Origin: Aedes albopictus
Lineage: Eukaryota; Arthropoda; Insecta; Diptera; Culicidae
Assembly: GCF_035046485.1 (NCBI RefSeq)
Contig: NC_085138.1
Coordinates: 9,335,823-9,399,822 of the forward strand
Length of the DNA: 64,000 bases
Reading direction: 5' to 3'
Shown: one piece after another, positions 43,590 to 56,493 of the stretch
How positions within the stretch are numbered: the stretch's first letter is position 1
Layout: the number at the start of each line of letters is the position of its first letter
Program-made: the position numbers and the translations under genes
Notes under the pieces: generated by a model
Database searches by the model: none
What the model was told of the DNA's origin: nothing
What the model saw: the letters and a program-made list of their open reading frames with translations, nothing else

Positions 43590-44690
43590 TCTATACAAAA
43601 TCTCAGGAGAAACATCCCAAGAACTAGGAAAAGAATTCCAAAAAAAAAAAAAATTATAAGAAACTGAAAAAAAAATCTTTGAAATAAACAGAATATAACT
43701 TTCTTGGCTTTCTTTAAGTATTACTGAATATTTTTGGAGACAGTAACCCGAACAATTTTTTTAAATAATTTTTTGAAACCAGTATGAATTTGAGAAGGAT
43801 ACTCATGAAAAATTCTCATAAGATCACTTCGAATATTTTTTGAGTAATGTCTTAGTAGTTCTTGAATGAATCTTCAGTGAGGAATTTTCCAAGGAGAATA
43901 CTTGGCAAAACCTGAGAAAACGTCCCTTAAAATGAGTAATCTTATTTTATTTTATTGATGCACAAGGGGGTCATGGGGCCAAGTCTCCAATGCAAGTCCA
44001 AGAACTCACATCGTCCATAATATACCGTGGAATTTGGGAGTAGGTATTGCAACCTCTTTAGCCATGTGGCTTTAAAGTTTTGCGTGGCCTTAAGGATGAG
44101 GAAAGGTGGGAGATTGATTTTGCGAATTGAGCTGTAAAAGAATGTGTGAACTAGCATAAACAGCTCTTCTTGTGATTCTTGATCTTGTGTCTTCAATATT
44201 AGAAGCTTGGTTAATAATAATTTTAAAAAATAGAAGGGTAAATTGTGTAACAACCTCCTTCCTTATGGAAATAGAAATCAAATATATCAAAAACAACAAA
44301 AAAGAGCCGTGACGCTTCTTCGTTTGATCACGAAAAGTATCGGTTCTTTTTGACACCACGAGTGTGCATCTTTCTCTGTAGAGTAAAGATACATTTAAGC
44401 CCCGAGACCTGACAGCAATCAAGCTGATCACAAGGTTGTGCTTCTGCCCAGAGGAAAACGTCCCTTAAAATGGATAATCACTGGAAAAATCCTAGAAGGA
44501 CAATGTTGACAATTTTCAAGATTTACTTGCTGGAGTCCTTTGAAATTCCTACAGGATTTTCCTGGATTTTTTAGGAGTTTCTCCAAGAACTCCTGCAGTA
44601 ATATATCCAGGAATACCGACAGAGATCCCCCAGAGTTTTTCGCCAAAGTTTTTACTAGCAGTTTTCTCTAGGATACCCTTCAAAAGATTT
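43590..44690. repeat. Degenerate repeats and unassigned DNA inside the hAT-like element
   Basis: 43600-43920 and 44450-44690 are drifted AAGGAATTCC/TCCTGGATTT-type low-complexity tracts. 43940-44430 has antisense ORFs (44090-44431, 43942-44253) without motifs. Confidence 0.45.
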
Positions 44691-44879
44691 TTTCCCGAAA
44701 TAATCTAGGGATTTATCTAGAAATGTCTTCAAAATATATACACTGTGGTGCATAATTGATCGGACAAACGTCGATTTTCAAACAAAATGGCCAAGTTTGA
44801 GATGCTGTAACTATGGTTTGCTTTGGTGGGTTGAGCTCAATTTTTGACACGGAACTACGAATATGCTGAATTTTGTGTA

Positions 44880-45062
44880 TACAAAGTATAAAATGTTTTC
44901 GTTCACAGGTCTGGGCGTGGCAAGGCGTTGAAAATATTGCAAAAGTGATCGGACAGCGGCACGCGTGTAAATCAAAGGGGTACCGCTGTCCGATCACTTT
45001 TGCAATATTTTCAACGCCTTGCCACGCCCAGACCTGTGAACGAAAACATTTTATACTTTGTA
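44880..45062. mobile_element. Perfect palindromic MITE (183 bp), nest level 3
   Basis: Arms of about 80 bases are exact reverse complements by eye, from TACAAAGTATAAAATG through AGGTCTGGGCGTGGCAAGGC to GTGATCGGACAGCGG, around a loop of about 20 bases. TA lies on both sides (44878-44879, 45063-45064). The TGATCGGACA word is shared with the ends of the surrounding element. Confidence 0.85.
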
Positions 45063-45451
45063 TAGGGTAGAAGCTTCAGTTTTGGCCAGCCCGGAGTTTT
45101 GGCCATAGTGCGGTATTCAGCCTGCTACGACCTAAATCGGTATAATTTTATTTTTTAGTAGATTCTAAAGTAATATGATGATTAAAGTTTTGAAAACCAT
45201 ACATTTTGATAAAAAACTGAAGTAAAAAATAATTTTCCCTAAAAAAATCAGCTCCCATATGTCTATTTTGGCCAGGGTGCTTCTAATTTGGCCACTCCCA
45301 TAAGAAATACACGTGATTGGCCAAAATAGAAACCAAAGTTTATTTATTTATTTATTTGTCGTCAATCAATACGTAGACCAAATTTTACAGTAAAATTTAT
45401 AATAAATAACGTCTGTAACAATGAAATTCTTAATTTCTATTTTCACCTGTC

Positions 45452-48400
45452 TTATTGCCTTGTGTATCTTGAAAAGAAAACATGTTTAAGTTTCGATCTA
45501 TTCATTGTTATATCAATTGCTTCACAATAACTATTATAGCACGACATCATTCTATTAATAGGCCCATTAATGCCATAATCAGTTCTTTGGTATTTAATAT
45601 AAAATAGATTCCTATTTCTTAGTTGACGAGTGGGAGCGTAAAAATTTAGATTTTCTAGCATAACTGCGCTGTCGACTTTCTGTGATATGTATAACATCGT
45701 TGATGAAGGCTATCATGGCAAATTCTCTTCTTTTTTTGAGACCAACCAAATTTATTAGCAAACATCGCGATTCATAAGAGGGCAAAGGTAGTGTCGTCCA
45801 GCCAAGCTTACGAAGCGCAAAAAGCAAAAACTGTTTTTGAACAGACTCTATACGATTTATATGCGTTTCATGATATGGAGCCCAAACAATACTACAATAT
45901 TCAAGAAGTGGTCTAACATATGTAACATACAATGCCTTGATTGTGTAAGGGTCATTGAAATGGTAACTGAATCTCTTTATGAATCCTAGCTTGTTACTTG
46001 CTTTGTATATGATGTTGTTGTAGTGATCATTAAAACACAATTAAGAGTCAAGAATTATACCTAAATCTCTAACCTGCTTACATCGTTCAACTGGTATTTT
46101 ATTAAGGTAAATAGCTGTTGGCTCAACCGTATATTTTCTTGTACATAAATGAAATAGAAACGCATTTTTTAACATTGATTTCAAGCATGTTTTTCTGACA
46201 CCAGTTATGGAAAACATCTATTTCGTTTTGAAATACATCAAGATCTGCTGAATTACATATCTCAAGAAACAGTTTCATATCATCAGCATATATTAGAACA
46301 TTGAGGCGATTCAAGACACGTTCTTCATCATTGACAAATAAAATGAACAATAGAGGACCAAGATGAGATCCTTGTGGTACCCCGGATGTAACCTCAATTA
46401 TTTTTGTGGATATACTATGTTCAAATCTCACTCTTTGGGTTCTATCGGATAGGTACGATTGTATCCACTTTAACAATCCAGGATTGAAACCAAGCCTACC
46501 TAATTTAAATAGTAATAAAGCAATATCAACTCTATCGAATGCCTTACTGAAATCAGTGTACAGTGTTTCAACATAATGCTCTCTATCCATGGCGTTAATT
46601 GAAAATGTTACAAATTGCAATAGATTAGTGGTCGTTGATCGTCCTTTGAAAAAACCATGTTGATTACAAGTTATTAGACATTTGACTTGAGAGAATATCT
46701 TGTCATTGATTATTGATTCAAATAATTTAGGGATACAGGATAAAATGGCTATTCCGCGATAGTTTTTGATATCAGATTTTTTACCTGATTTAAAAATTGG
46801 GACTAAAAAAGATTCTTTCCAAATATGCGGAAGATAGTTGGACTTAAGAGATGAGTTAAATAGCCAGAAAAGTGGTTTAACTAGCTCTTTCGAAAGTGAC
46901 TTCAGAAGGACTGGTGGTAGACCATCTGGTCCAGCACTCTTAGAGGGATCTAAGGTTTCAAGGCGCTGTAAAATCTCAATAGGAGATATATTATCTACTG
47001 CAATGTCTTTGGTCGGTTCTGGAAGGAAAGAGAAATAATCGTAATCTCTTATATTATTTTCATGAGTTGTATAAATGTTCTGGAAGAAATCGGCGAACAA
47101 ATTACTTATATCATCTGAATTATTTCCTACCTTTTCATTTAATTGCATATTTGATGGAAAGTTGTTGGATTTTTGTTTGTCTTTTACGTATTCATAAAAC
47201 GATTTAGGGTCTGACTTGATATTGCTTTCAATTTTGTTGATATGGCTTTCATGTGCTCTTTTAATCTCTAAGTTTAACTGATCGCATATAGACAAGTAGA
47301 ACGCAAGGTTTGAATCGTTCCTATTGCGTTTGTAGGCTTTATGAGCCTTTTGTTTTCTATTCTTAAGATTTACTATGTCATGATTGTACCATACAGGTAC
47401 TCTATGTATGTTCACTTTCTTCCGCTTTTTAGGAACAGTCTGTTCAATTATATCGAAGATAGTACGATAGAATATATCGACACCCTGATCAATGTTTGAG
47501 TCACGAATAAGAGTCTGCCAATCTATACAGTTCAGTTTTCTTTTAATGAGTTCAAAGTTAGCATTTTTGTAATCGAAGCTTGGTTCGAAAAAATTGTCAT
47601 CAGGCCTCACCGAGGTACTATGTACGAAAATGGAAAATTCAATTGCGGTATGAAATTTTTCATTTTTCCATAACGGGCTTAATGATTCTGTCACACAAAA
47701 ATCATCAGTCATATTAGTAAAAAGTAAATCTAAATAGGAATTACTCTCATTTCTAATATGATTGACTTGATTGAGACCAATTTCAGAACTGTTTTCGAAA
47801 AGGCATTGGAGTGTTTCATTGTCTCCCACAATTGGTATCAATAGAGAGTCATTTTCGTCATCAATAACAAAATTTACAGAGCGTTGATTGAAATCGCCAT
47901 ATACGTGAATATTTGTCTCTGGACTGAACTTTGAAATAATTTGCTCAGCAATAGTGAAAAATTTTAAGTATGACTCTTTTTTAGCATATTCAGGTGGAAA
48001 ATATACCGTTGCAAATATATGAACCTGATTCCCTATTGATGATTTGACCCAAACATGATCAAATTCTTTACACTTGCTGGTTGAAATTTGCTCCGACTCG
48101 TAATTGGCACTAATTGCGATTAATACTCCTCCGCCAGATTTCTTATTAGCTACTGCTTTGTCACGATCATCTCTAAAAACGTTAAATCGACTTCCAAAAA
48201 CTTCCTCGCTACTTATGCTTTCGTCCCAGCTCGTTTCTGTACCTAATATGACAGAGAAATTACTAGCGGCAACCTGCCTATATATTTCATTAACTTTTTT
48301 GGCGCCTTTCATTCGGTTAAAATTTTGGCAATATACGATAACCTCTTTACTAGAAAAACATATTTCTGACTTACTATTATCCTCTTGCGAGTATTGCGTC

Positions 48401-48465
48401 CTTAGTATAGAAAAATCGGGTCCCTCTGTGATGTCCTGGATGATAACGGTTGCATCATGCTCCAA
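45452..48465 (-). pseudogene. LINE ORF2: endonuclease/reverse transcriptase, disrupted near the C-terminus
   Basis: The main frame 46123-48465 gives 780 residues: APE-type endonuclease (CQNFNRMKGA at about 46, TETSWDES, GGGVLIAISANY, HVYGDFNQ, NSYLDLLFTN), a linker, then reverse transcriptase (DPSKSAGPDGLPPVLLK, YRGIAILSCIPKLFES, HGFFKGRSTTTNLLQF, TDFSKAFDRVD, GVPQGSHLGPLLFIL, catalytic YADD at 726-729). A frameshift near 46130 and a stop near 46043 interrupt it; the frame resumes at 45612-46040 (YVRPLLEYCSIVWAPY) and shifts again near 45690 to finish at 45452 (NLFYIKYQRTDYGINGPINR). These lesions make it inactive. The sequence looks like the Jockey/CR1 group; I cannot place the clade exactly. 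Confidence 0.85.
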
Positions 48466-48795
48466 GACTCGTCTGCTGTATGTCGGGAGCCACTCGTCTG
48501 AATTGAAGGGTTGAGAGTCTCACCCTGTCTGAATCGTATAAACTGGCTGTTGGTTAAAACTGCAGGAGCGAATTGACGCTTAGCTGCTTCCAAAAGTGCT
48601 TTGTCAGGTGGTGTACTACCGCCTTTCGTCCAAATGGTACTGCGCTTATTATTGATGTTGTTGTCCACGTTTTTGTTATAGTTGAAATATACATTATTAT
48701 AGTTATTGTCGAAATCCTGGTTGACTTTCTCGAATGGCCTTCTCCTATTACGGTTCGAACGATGTTTGACTGTTTTATGCTGTGAGTCATCATTC
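48402..48795 (-). pseudogene. 3' end of LINE ORF1, 5'-truncated
   Basis: An open minus-strand frame, Asn- and Arg-rich (RSNRNRRRPFEKVNQ, FNYNKNVDNNINNKR), continuing with STPPDKALLEAAKRQF and ending at 48402. It overlaps the start of ORF2 by about 60 bases, the usual ORF1/ORF2 arrangement in these LINEs. No zinc knuckle remains in the retained part. Confidence 0.6.
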
Positions 48796-49152
48796 CAGTC
48801 AGCTTAAGAATATGGCCAAAACTGCGGCGAAGCTTCTATTTTGGCCAGTGGCACTTTTAATACAAAAATCAAGTATTAGCTTGATTTCTGCATTTTTTAT
48901 AAAGTGTAGATATAAACCTTTCATTTGACGCATTGGTTGTTTCCATAGGATTATTGGCTATTTTTATAATAATGATTTCTCTTAGACTGGCCAAAACCGG
49001 TGCTCGCACCCTACACAAAATTCAGCATATTCGTAGTTCCGTGTCAAAAATTTAGCTCAATCCACCAAAGCAAACCATAGTTACAGCATCTCAAACTTGG
49101 TTATTTTGTATGAAAATCGGCGTTTGTCCGATCAATTATGCACCACAGTGTA

Positions 49153-49830
49153 GCTGGTGCCTTTCAAAATTGTACCAGTAACTCGGGCAGATTACTATTA
49201 CCCTTTCGGCTTCCGATAAACGGATATCTTTCGGATATTACATTCAAAGGAACACCGCCGCCGGCGGCGGACGATACGTTACGTCTGGGACGAATGTGGA
49301 CTATGCAGTCTGCTCATACTTACGATAAAACGGAGCATAGATAATTCCCAGAAAAGGCCCAATATAGCGACCGAAACGTCGGATGAAAACTTAAGAATCC
49401 ATTTTTGAGTTATTCCTCCAAAGACTGAACGCCATACCTCCCAACATAACCAACAGTCGAAATTCGAAGGAATTGCTAGAAACAAATTTAATTTTTTTTT
49501 TTGAGAAACGAGAACTCGAAAGTTGAATAAAGATGCACATCATACCCGCAATGGAATTGGAAGAATCGTTGCACAATTTCTTCAAAGAAATATTTTGAAG
49601 AGCTGATGAAATTCGTAAACGAGTGCCGCAAACCAAAACGAAAACTTGCTCCAAATTCTTCACTAGTAGGATGTTAAGGTCAACATGACTCAGTAAGGCA
49701 CGCTGAACGTACACTACGCTATCGTGGTGCAAAAATTCTAACATCTTAGGAGGGCTAAACAAATGTTTACTTTTCATAATTTCTAATTCAAGTGCCGATA
49801 CTCATTCAAATATTTCGCTGTACACACTAC
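49153..49830. other. Right interior of the hAT-like element; no gene recognised
   Basis: Contains one arm-like AGCGACCGAAACGTCGGATG at about 49367-49386, related to the foldbacks at 3035 and 11155. A 128-residue minus ORF (49391-49777) has no recognisable motif. A CCGCCGCCGGCGGCGG block lies at 49256-49271. Confidence 0.45.
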
Positions 49831-49957
49831 AAAAATCATTTCCGCGCTAAATCCGCGCGAGGGCCGAATTCCATGGGTAAATCCGCGCCAAATCCGCGAA
49901 AATCGCGAAATCCGCGGAATTCGCGAAATCCGCGCTGTTGTAACAACCCTGGAACTC

Positions 49958-51770
49958 ACATTTTATGAGTATGGCGGGAGTGGAATTCGATCCCAGGTCC
50001 TCGGCGTGATAGCCACGGACTTCAACCATCACACCAGGTCTGCTTCACTGTCCAGAAATGTTACCTGTATAAAAATGATTCAATTAGAATCCATCCTTTG
50101 TTTTCTTCTCATTGTTCTGAATTGATTAACAAAAGCGTCACAAATTGCATCTAATGGCACGTACCGTTGACTAACCTTGAACCAGACCGGTTTCAGTCAC
50201 GTTTACTACCGTCCACTATCGGCGTCGAAAACATTCCGCACACACACGGCATATAAACGATTGGTATTTTTACACTTTGCTGCAGATTGCACGTATAAAT
50301 AGTTCAACGCAGCTCTAACAGTGAAAATGCATCTTGCCCACACAAGTTCATGAACCAGCTTGGCTAATCTCGTCCGCACAGAAGGTTGCTTTGCGGTGAT
50401 GTTTGATTAACCACCGGTTTGAACAAGCTTCTCTTATACTGACACTAGACAGCAAACCGCGACAAGTCCCATGTTTGAGGTTTAAAGGTGTGCATAGGTG
50501 TATGCTTCAGTTTCATAGTGGTTTGGCCTTTTGCGAGCTAACCCAAACTCGAATAGCAACAACCAACGCCGCACACACCTGCTAACGGTTTAGATGCGAT
50601 GCAAAGTGATGCTGCTGCAGTGCATTTGAAACGGGCAGCCAGGCGCACTATGGGGCGGCTCCATACAAACAGGTGGCCAAAATTATTTTCGCGTCAATTT
50701 CATAATGTCTTGCTCCTATTCGTAGGGTTTATGCCTGAAAAATATGAAAAACATGTTGAACAGGTTGTTTTAATGCGACAGTTTCAAACAGCATGAAATT
50801 ATTAGTGCATTGCATACTTTTAGGCGTTTAAGGATTTCTGTTACTATTTACAAAATGCATTCCAATTCGTAAAAACGCGCTTCGCTAAGAAATCCAAGAC
50901 CAGATTTAGACTGCGCTATGATTGATCTACCGAGAAAAGTGGCCAAGACGACCAAATGTTTCCTCAGAGGTTTTTAATGGCCAATAGGGAGATTTTATAT
51001 AGCAATATCTCAGTCATCGCCGACAACTTGATTGGAATTGCATAATAGCAGCCAAATTTGATTTCATTGTCTCCCAGGGATCCTAAACAAAGACATAGAA
51101 GCAGTCCCGAAGCGAAACTTTTTTTTGTATGGAACTGTTTGTATGGGGAAAATTTGATTTTTTTAATGTAGCACCATTTAATACTTTTACAATCAACCTT
51201 TCAACGTCTGATATATCATTCGACAGGTTTATAAACAACCTTCAAGAATCTGCTTTCAAAGTTCAACTTTTTTCATTTAAGCCATAGATATGCGAAGTTG
51301 ACCATTTCATTCATTTTATCAAAAAATGCCAATTGCCCGTTTGATATAGGGATTAGCAAACTAATATTCTGGGGTTTACTGGTCCAAGTGGTCTACTTTC
51401 AACTACCGAACCTAAATCTCAAATTGAATAAAGTCGATTTTCGATTTTTGGCCGCCTGAATCCCCTTAGTGAGGCGGGCGGGCGAATTGCGAAAGACCAC
51501 CTCGATAGATGTCATTCAACTTGGCCACCTCTGCCTTTACTAATAGGTACATTGGTAGCTCTATGAAACACTCGAAGAGCTACGATATGCTGCTCACTTC
51601 TCACCCACCATACAACGCTAGACAAACCAGGCGAATGCGATTCGCAAATCGCGGCTTATCTTACACTGGGTGACGTAAATTTCGCTTGGATTAGAGTTAG
51701 CGAACACATTTCTTGGAAGATTCAACCTGGCTTTATTCTACTGACAGGGGCGACCAACATTTTATTTATA
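49958..51770. other. Possible unique host DNA; no gene confirmed
   Basis: Least repeat-like part of the right half. A TATAAATAG box at 50293-50301, about 20 bases before CTCTAACAGTG, could be a core promoter, but the following frame (ATG at 50327) is very short. 50400-50580 and 51440-51680 are GC-richer without recognisable domains. Confidence 0.35.
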
Positions 51771-54700
51771 CACCGTGTCCAATAAGTTCTCATACAAAAT
51801 ACAAATTTAGAAAATATAGAGGCTTTCCACGGACCAGCACGAATCCATTTTAATCGATGTTTTTTAATCTACTTGATATTTTTGTATACTATTCCTTTTT
51901 ATGTGAGAAACCATTTTTTCATATCAAAAGTTCATATTTTGTCTCGACTAACTTTCAAATAGGGCCTATGAAAAAATGGAACACAAGCAAATACAAAATT
52001 ATAACACGGAAACGGCTTGTTCGATCGGAAAGGTGTCTTTAGCGAAGTTGTAGAATAATATATGGCGGATCTCAGAAAAATTCACATTGAAAAATTTATT
52101 TAGTTTTTCTTCTGAAAAAACTGAATTTTGTTACTAAAAATTAAATATCTCAAAAAGCTATTTTTCTACCTTCGTGTTTTTTTGTGAGAATAAAGTTCAT
52201 TCTGTTAACTATCATCTGTAAAATTTTTATAATGGTAAAAAAATGTACAAAAAAGTTATGGCACTTTGAACATTTTTGGTTGCGTGTTTTTTTTAGAGTG
52301 CATGGCGAATTTCCCGCAAACTAGATTTTGGGGTTGGCAGCACCCTCTCAGATTTCAATGAAATTGTGTAGGTATGAAGACTATGTACTTTAAAGCAACG
52401 TTGCATACTTTGTCGTTTTTTTTTCTTTATCTACACTAATATTTGAAAAGGGCTTAAGTTTTTGACCATTTCTTTTATACCAATGTAACTTAAAAATAAC
52501 ATGACCTACAATAAAGTGTGGTATGTGTGACTTTAAGGAATTTGTGTGAACTTACAAGTGAAAAATTGAAATATTGAAAAAACGATCACGCTAAAAAAAA
52601 GTTAATAAATAAATTGAAGTCAATTTGGAATACATGCTCATTTGGGAAATTAAATTAATCCTATTTCGGAGAACCAAACCAACCATTAAGAATAGAATTC
52701 AAAATGGATCAAAGTAATTAAATTGCTATTATCTAAATCTAACCCAACACAAAATGGTTTTTTTTGAGTCAAACCAATTTTTGGGTATTTTTATACGTGG
52801 ATTTTCACATATTAATATTGAACATAGCTTTATATGTTTTAATTATAAATCTATCCAATACAAAGAATATAATTTAGGATTCTCTTTTGAATCAGAATAC
52901 CAGATCTGTTACACAGAAATTTAGAATATCAACCAGAAGTCGAATTTCTACTTAAAAGTTTCCTTATTCATAGGAGAATGAAATAAATACTTTGCATTAG
53001 ATAGACTTGTGAATCAAACATATGGAGCTATGTTTAATTTAATATATGAAAATATCTGTAAAGAACGCCCTGGATAAAAACTTTTGATTTCACCTGAAGA
53101 GAAACACGCAAAATGATGACATGAAGTATTTGTTGTTAGGAACCGTCTATTAAAGACGTAGCATTTTAGGGGAAGTTTATGATATTGCTAGGAGCCTTCT
53201 ATTTGGTATGGGTACTTTAAGATGGGAGGAGCTGTCAAAAAAGTTCCACTAATGCTACCGTGATTTCGGATGCAGCGATATGGTCAAACTCAAACATTAC
53301 AGAATCCTTGAAAAAGGTCCAATAAGGACCGAAACGTCGGGTTAAGAAAACATATAGTTGTTTTGATTGACCAAATTAGACTGAAATGCCAATTAAAGAT
53401 ATCATCCAACGTACAGTCGATCACCCAAAGAAAGTCAAACTAAAAGCAATAAAACAAGTACGACCACGATTCTCATCAGTCAACGAGATTGATACTTTAA
53501 CTACAAATCATTTTATTGCAATAGGTAAATATCATTTAAAATAAAAAATCAATAATTTTGCTTTCGGGATGAAATTGGTCAGTAAATGAAATACCTTTGC
53601 ATGTGCCAAAAATATGTTTTCCACCTGAATTAACCACCCCAGAATGCGAAATGCTACGCAAAAATTTTACGAGTTTTCTCAATTTTTAATTATTCAAGTT
53701 TAAAAATTTAAGAAATTTCATGAAAACGCCGCATACTTTAAGCACTTTTCATACTGAAAAAGTGATTACTTCCGGAAAAGTGCAATTTTATGTATAAATT
53801 TGAATATCTATAAAATTTTTGATGATGAAATCGTGTTTAGCAAATACTTGGCAGCTAAAACATCCATTCGTATATTCATTACAGCCACGGTAACAAAAGT
53901 TTGAAAGGGTATTTGAGATTCTCCAAACACGCAATTACGGAAAATATTGAATTTAATACAGAAATATGTGACTAATTGACTGTAAAACATGTAAATCATC
54001 ATTCAATAATCCTTTAGCCGGATGATGGTCATTTTCTACAAATTGTTTTAAATTTAAAGCAATATTTTTAACAAATGAAAATGACCCTCACGTCGATCAA
54101 TTTCACCCCACTGATCAATTTCACCCGTAATCACGGTACCTCAGAGATGCTTTTCTTCAAAAGTGCCCATCTTGCGATATATGGCAAAATTTTCAATAAT
54201 TACAAAAATGTCATGTTTTGCAAATTGAAATAATTTTTCTTATTTGCATTTTTTTGACTTTTAAAGCGTATTGACATTTTTCAATGTTATGAAAGTTCAC
54301 ATGATTATCTAAAAGTCACCCATACATAACTTTTTTGTAGGTAATGTCATTTTTAAGTTATATTGAGTAAAAAACGGTCAAATACTTTAGCCCTTTTCAA
54401 ATATTAGTCTAGATAAATAAAAAAAAAAACAACGTATGCAATCTTGTTTTAAAATACATAGTCTTTAAACCTAAGAAATTCCATCGGATTCTGAGACAGT
54501 TTTGCCAAACCCCTACGGCGAGTTTGCGTGAATTCGTCATACACTCTAAAAAACACATAACCGAAAATGTTCAAAGTGCCATAACTTTTTTGTACATTTT
54601 TTTACCATTATGAAATTTTTACAGATGGTAGCCAACAGAATGAACTTTACAAAATATCACGAAGGTAAAAAATAGCTTTTTGAGATATTTAATTTTTAGT

Positions 54701-55036
54701 AACAAAATTCAGTTTTTTAGAAGAAAAACTAAATAAATTTTTCAATGTGTATTTTTCTAAGAGCCACCATTTATTAATCTACAACTTTGCCGAAGACAGT
54801 TTTCCGATCAAACAAGCAGTTTCAGAGATATGATTTTTCATTTGCATGTGTTCAATTTTTTCATAGGCCCTATTTGAAAGTTAGTCGAGACTCCATAAAA
54901 AGTTTAAATATGAAAAAATGGTTATTTATAATGATTAGAACAGCTGTGCAAAATTATATGCAAATCAAAAATGCAAAATTTAAAAAAATGGTTTTTTCTC
55001 GTGCTGCTTCGTGGAAAGCCTCTATAATTTTATTTC

Positions 55037-55907
55037 ACAACTGTTATTCATATTTTCAAAATGAATGCATGTATTGAACCTACTGATTAAATAAAGCATA
55101 CCGTTTAGAATAACGTTATTTTCTATATGTTTTTTATAAGCCTAGCAGTACACTTCCGCTTTCTGAAATCCGTTTGCTCCGGCACGCAAGAAAAATGTTC
55201 GAAAAGTTTTTCATTCTACGGTAGCTAAATAGAGTCCATAAGGTTAAATTTTGAGTTATTATCCCAAGTATTGTACCGAATCGATATACTAAGGCTTAAA
55301 CAAAACAATTTTAGTGATGATGATGTGGTAAGAAATTTGCAAGTAAGCTCAACTTGGACTGATTTCCTTGAAAATGACCGTTATATCAAAGATAAACATC
55401 ATAAAACGTAAATTTTGGACAAAATTTACCACAATAGGGACACACGCATGTTTTAGAAGTGAGAATGGTGTGAAACAACAAGATAAGATGCAGCCATGCT
55501 TCTTTAACACAACAAATCTAATTATAAAAGGTAAATGGACATTTTTGTTTGATTAAGGTTTTATTTTGTAAAAAATATAACGGCTTCGTACTTTACCAAA
55601 ACAGACCCTAATAAACCAACACCGTACACGGACCGTAACACAGACTGTTCAACAATACCGCATACTGTTCGAATTGTATCCCAAATGGGTGGTTAAGCAC
55701 ATCTTATGGTTATCGTTTATGCGGGGAGTCTCATATTTCTCTTCTCTTCTGGTCATAGTTGCTACTAGCAAAGGTGAGGACAGGAACCTAATTCGCTTCA
55801 ACTTTAAGCCATTACTCGTTAAAATGTGACGAAATACCGATGAAATGGCGTGCGTGCCAGTTGAAATGGACTTACGACTCATAAGCGATCAGCAGAGAAG
55901 GATAAAG
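55037..55907. other. Right-arm extension of the foldback; no gene recognised
   Basis: AT-rich, motif-free ORFs on both strands. The BEL/Pao element entered at 55908-55912. Confidence 0.4.
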
Positions 55908-55912
55908 GACAG

Positions 55913-56458
55913 TGTGCCGACAACACCCCTCGGTTCAGCGGCGTAGTCACCGACGAAGATCGCTTTCCGACAGGCCATGTTGGAACGTTGTGTCAACAGC
56001 TGAAGTACGAGTGACAGAATCATCGTCTGAGTTTTGGTGAATACAATAGCATTACTGCATCTAGCACGTCGCTGTGACTCGGCAAATTTAATTAAAAACA
56101 AACCGTTTCATTTCCAAATTTATTAGTTACCGTGTATTTCAAACTGAATTGTCATTGAATTGTAAAAGTATTTCTTATTGTTAAACACCGTGGAATACTA
56201 TATGTGAGTTAGTTACATCTGTAGAAACACTAACATAACCCTAATCAATACCTTACCAATTTTAGTCAATACTAAATTAAAGCGGAGCGTCCGATACGAT
56301 TCCTACACAATCCATAGTCGTACACTAAAATTGTAAGTACAAATAAGTATAGCGTTTAGAATTCCTTCGAATAAAATGAAATCGTTCTAGCTTGAAGCTA
56401 ACACCGTTAAACAACGAGTTTGCTGTCGAGATTTGGTGACACTACCACCACCCCCACA
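55913..56458 (+). repeat. 5' LTR of the BEL/Pao element
   Basis: Starts TGTGCCGACAAC, ends ACCACCCCCACA. An AATAAA signal lies at 56370-56375. It would contain the promoter and start of transcription. Confidence 0.95.
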
Positions 56459-56493
56459 AAATCTTCAAGAATTTTATCACACGGGGTCACGGA

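Larger units (their letters stand above)
45341..48804 (-). mobile_element. Jockey/CR1-like non-LTR retrotransposon, 5'-truncated, nest level 4
   Basis: Comparison with the empty paralogue at 28870-29344 fixes the junctions: CCAAAGTT | TATTTATTTA at the left and GTCAGCT | TAAGAATATGG at the right, give or take a few bases. The 3' end is a (TAAA)n tail on the minus strand. It holds the end of ORF1 and an ORF2 broken in the last fifth. A target duplication could not be resolved. Confidence 0.85.
45065..49011. mobile_element. TTTTGGCC element interrupted by a LINE, nest level 3
   Basis: Ends GGGTAGAAGCTTCAGTTTTG and the inverse GGGTGCGAGCACCGGTTTTG, with TA outside (45063-45064, 49012-49013). 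It matches 28870-29344 almost base for base outside the LINE. Confidence 0.9.
44741..49150. mobile_element. Tc1/mariner-like TIR element, nest level 2
   Basis: TA at 44739-44740 and 49151-49152. Ends CACTGTGGTGCATAATTGAT then CGGACAAACG, mirrored at the right. TIRs are about 138 bases long (to 44878 and from 49013) and pair closely through ATGCTGTAACTATGGTTTGC and GGAACTACGAATATGCTGAA. All of 44880-49011 is later insertions, so the original was about 275 bp. Confidence 0.9.
43135..49951. mobile_element. hAT-like outer element (6.8 kb with nested insertions)
   Basis: Ends CAGGGTTGTTAC and its inverse GTAACAACCCTG, with GAACTC directly outside each end (43129-43134, 49952-49957). Just inside both ends are ATCCGCGCCAAATCCGCG repeats (43168-43250 and 49835-49935), the kind of subterminal repeats that bind hAT-type transposases. 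hAT elements normally duplicate 8 bp; only 6 match here, so the class is tentative. The nested elements account for about 4.5 kb. Confidence 0.65.

Noticed and set aside
50290..50335. TATAAATAG box with a possible initiator as a host promoter
   Set aside because: Spacing is roughly right but the downstream frame is very short and nothing else supports a gene; kept only as a note in the region entry.
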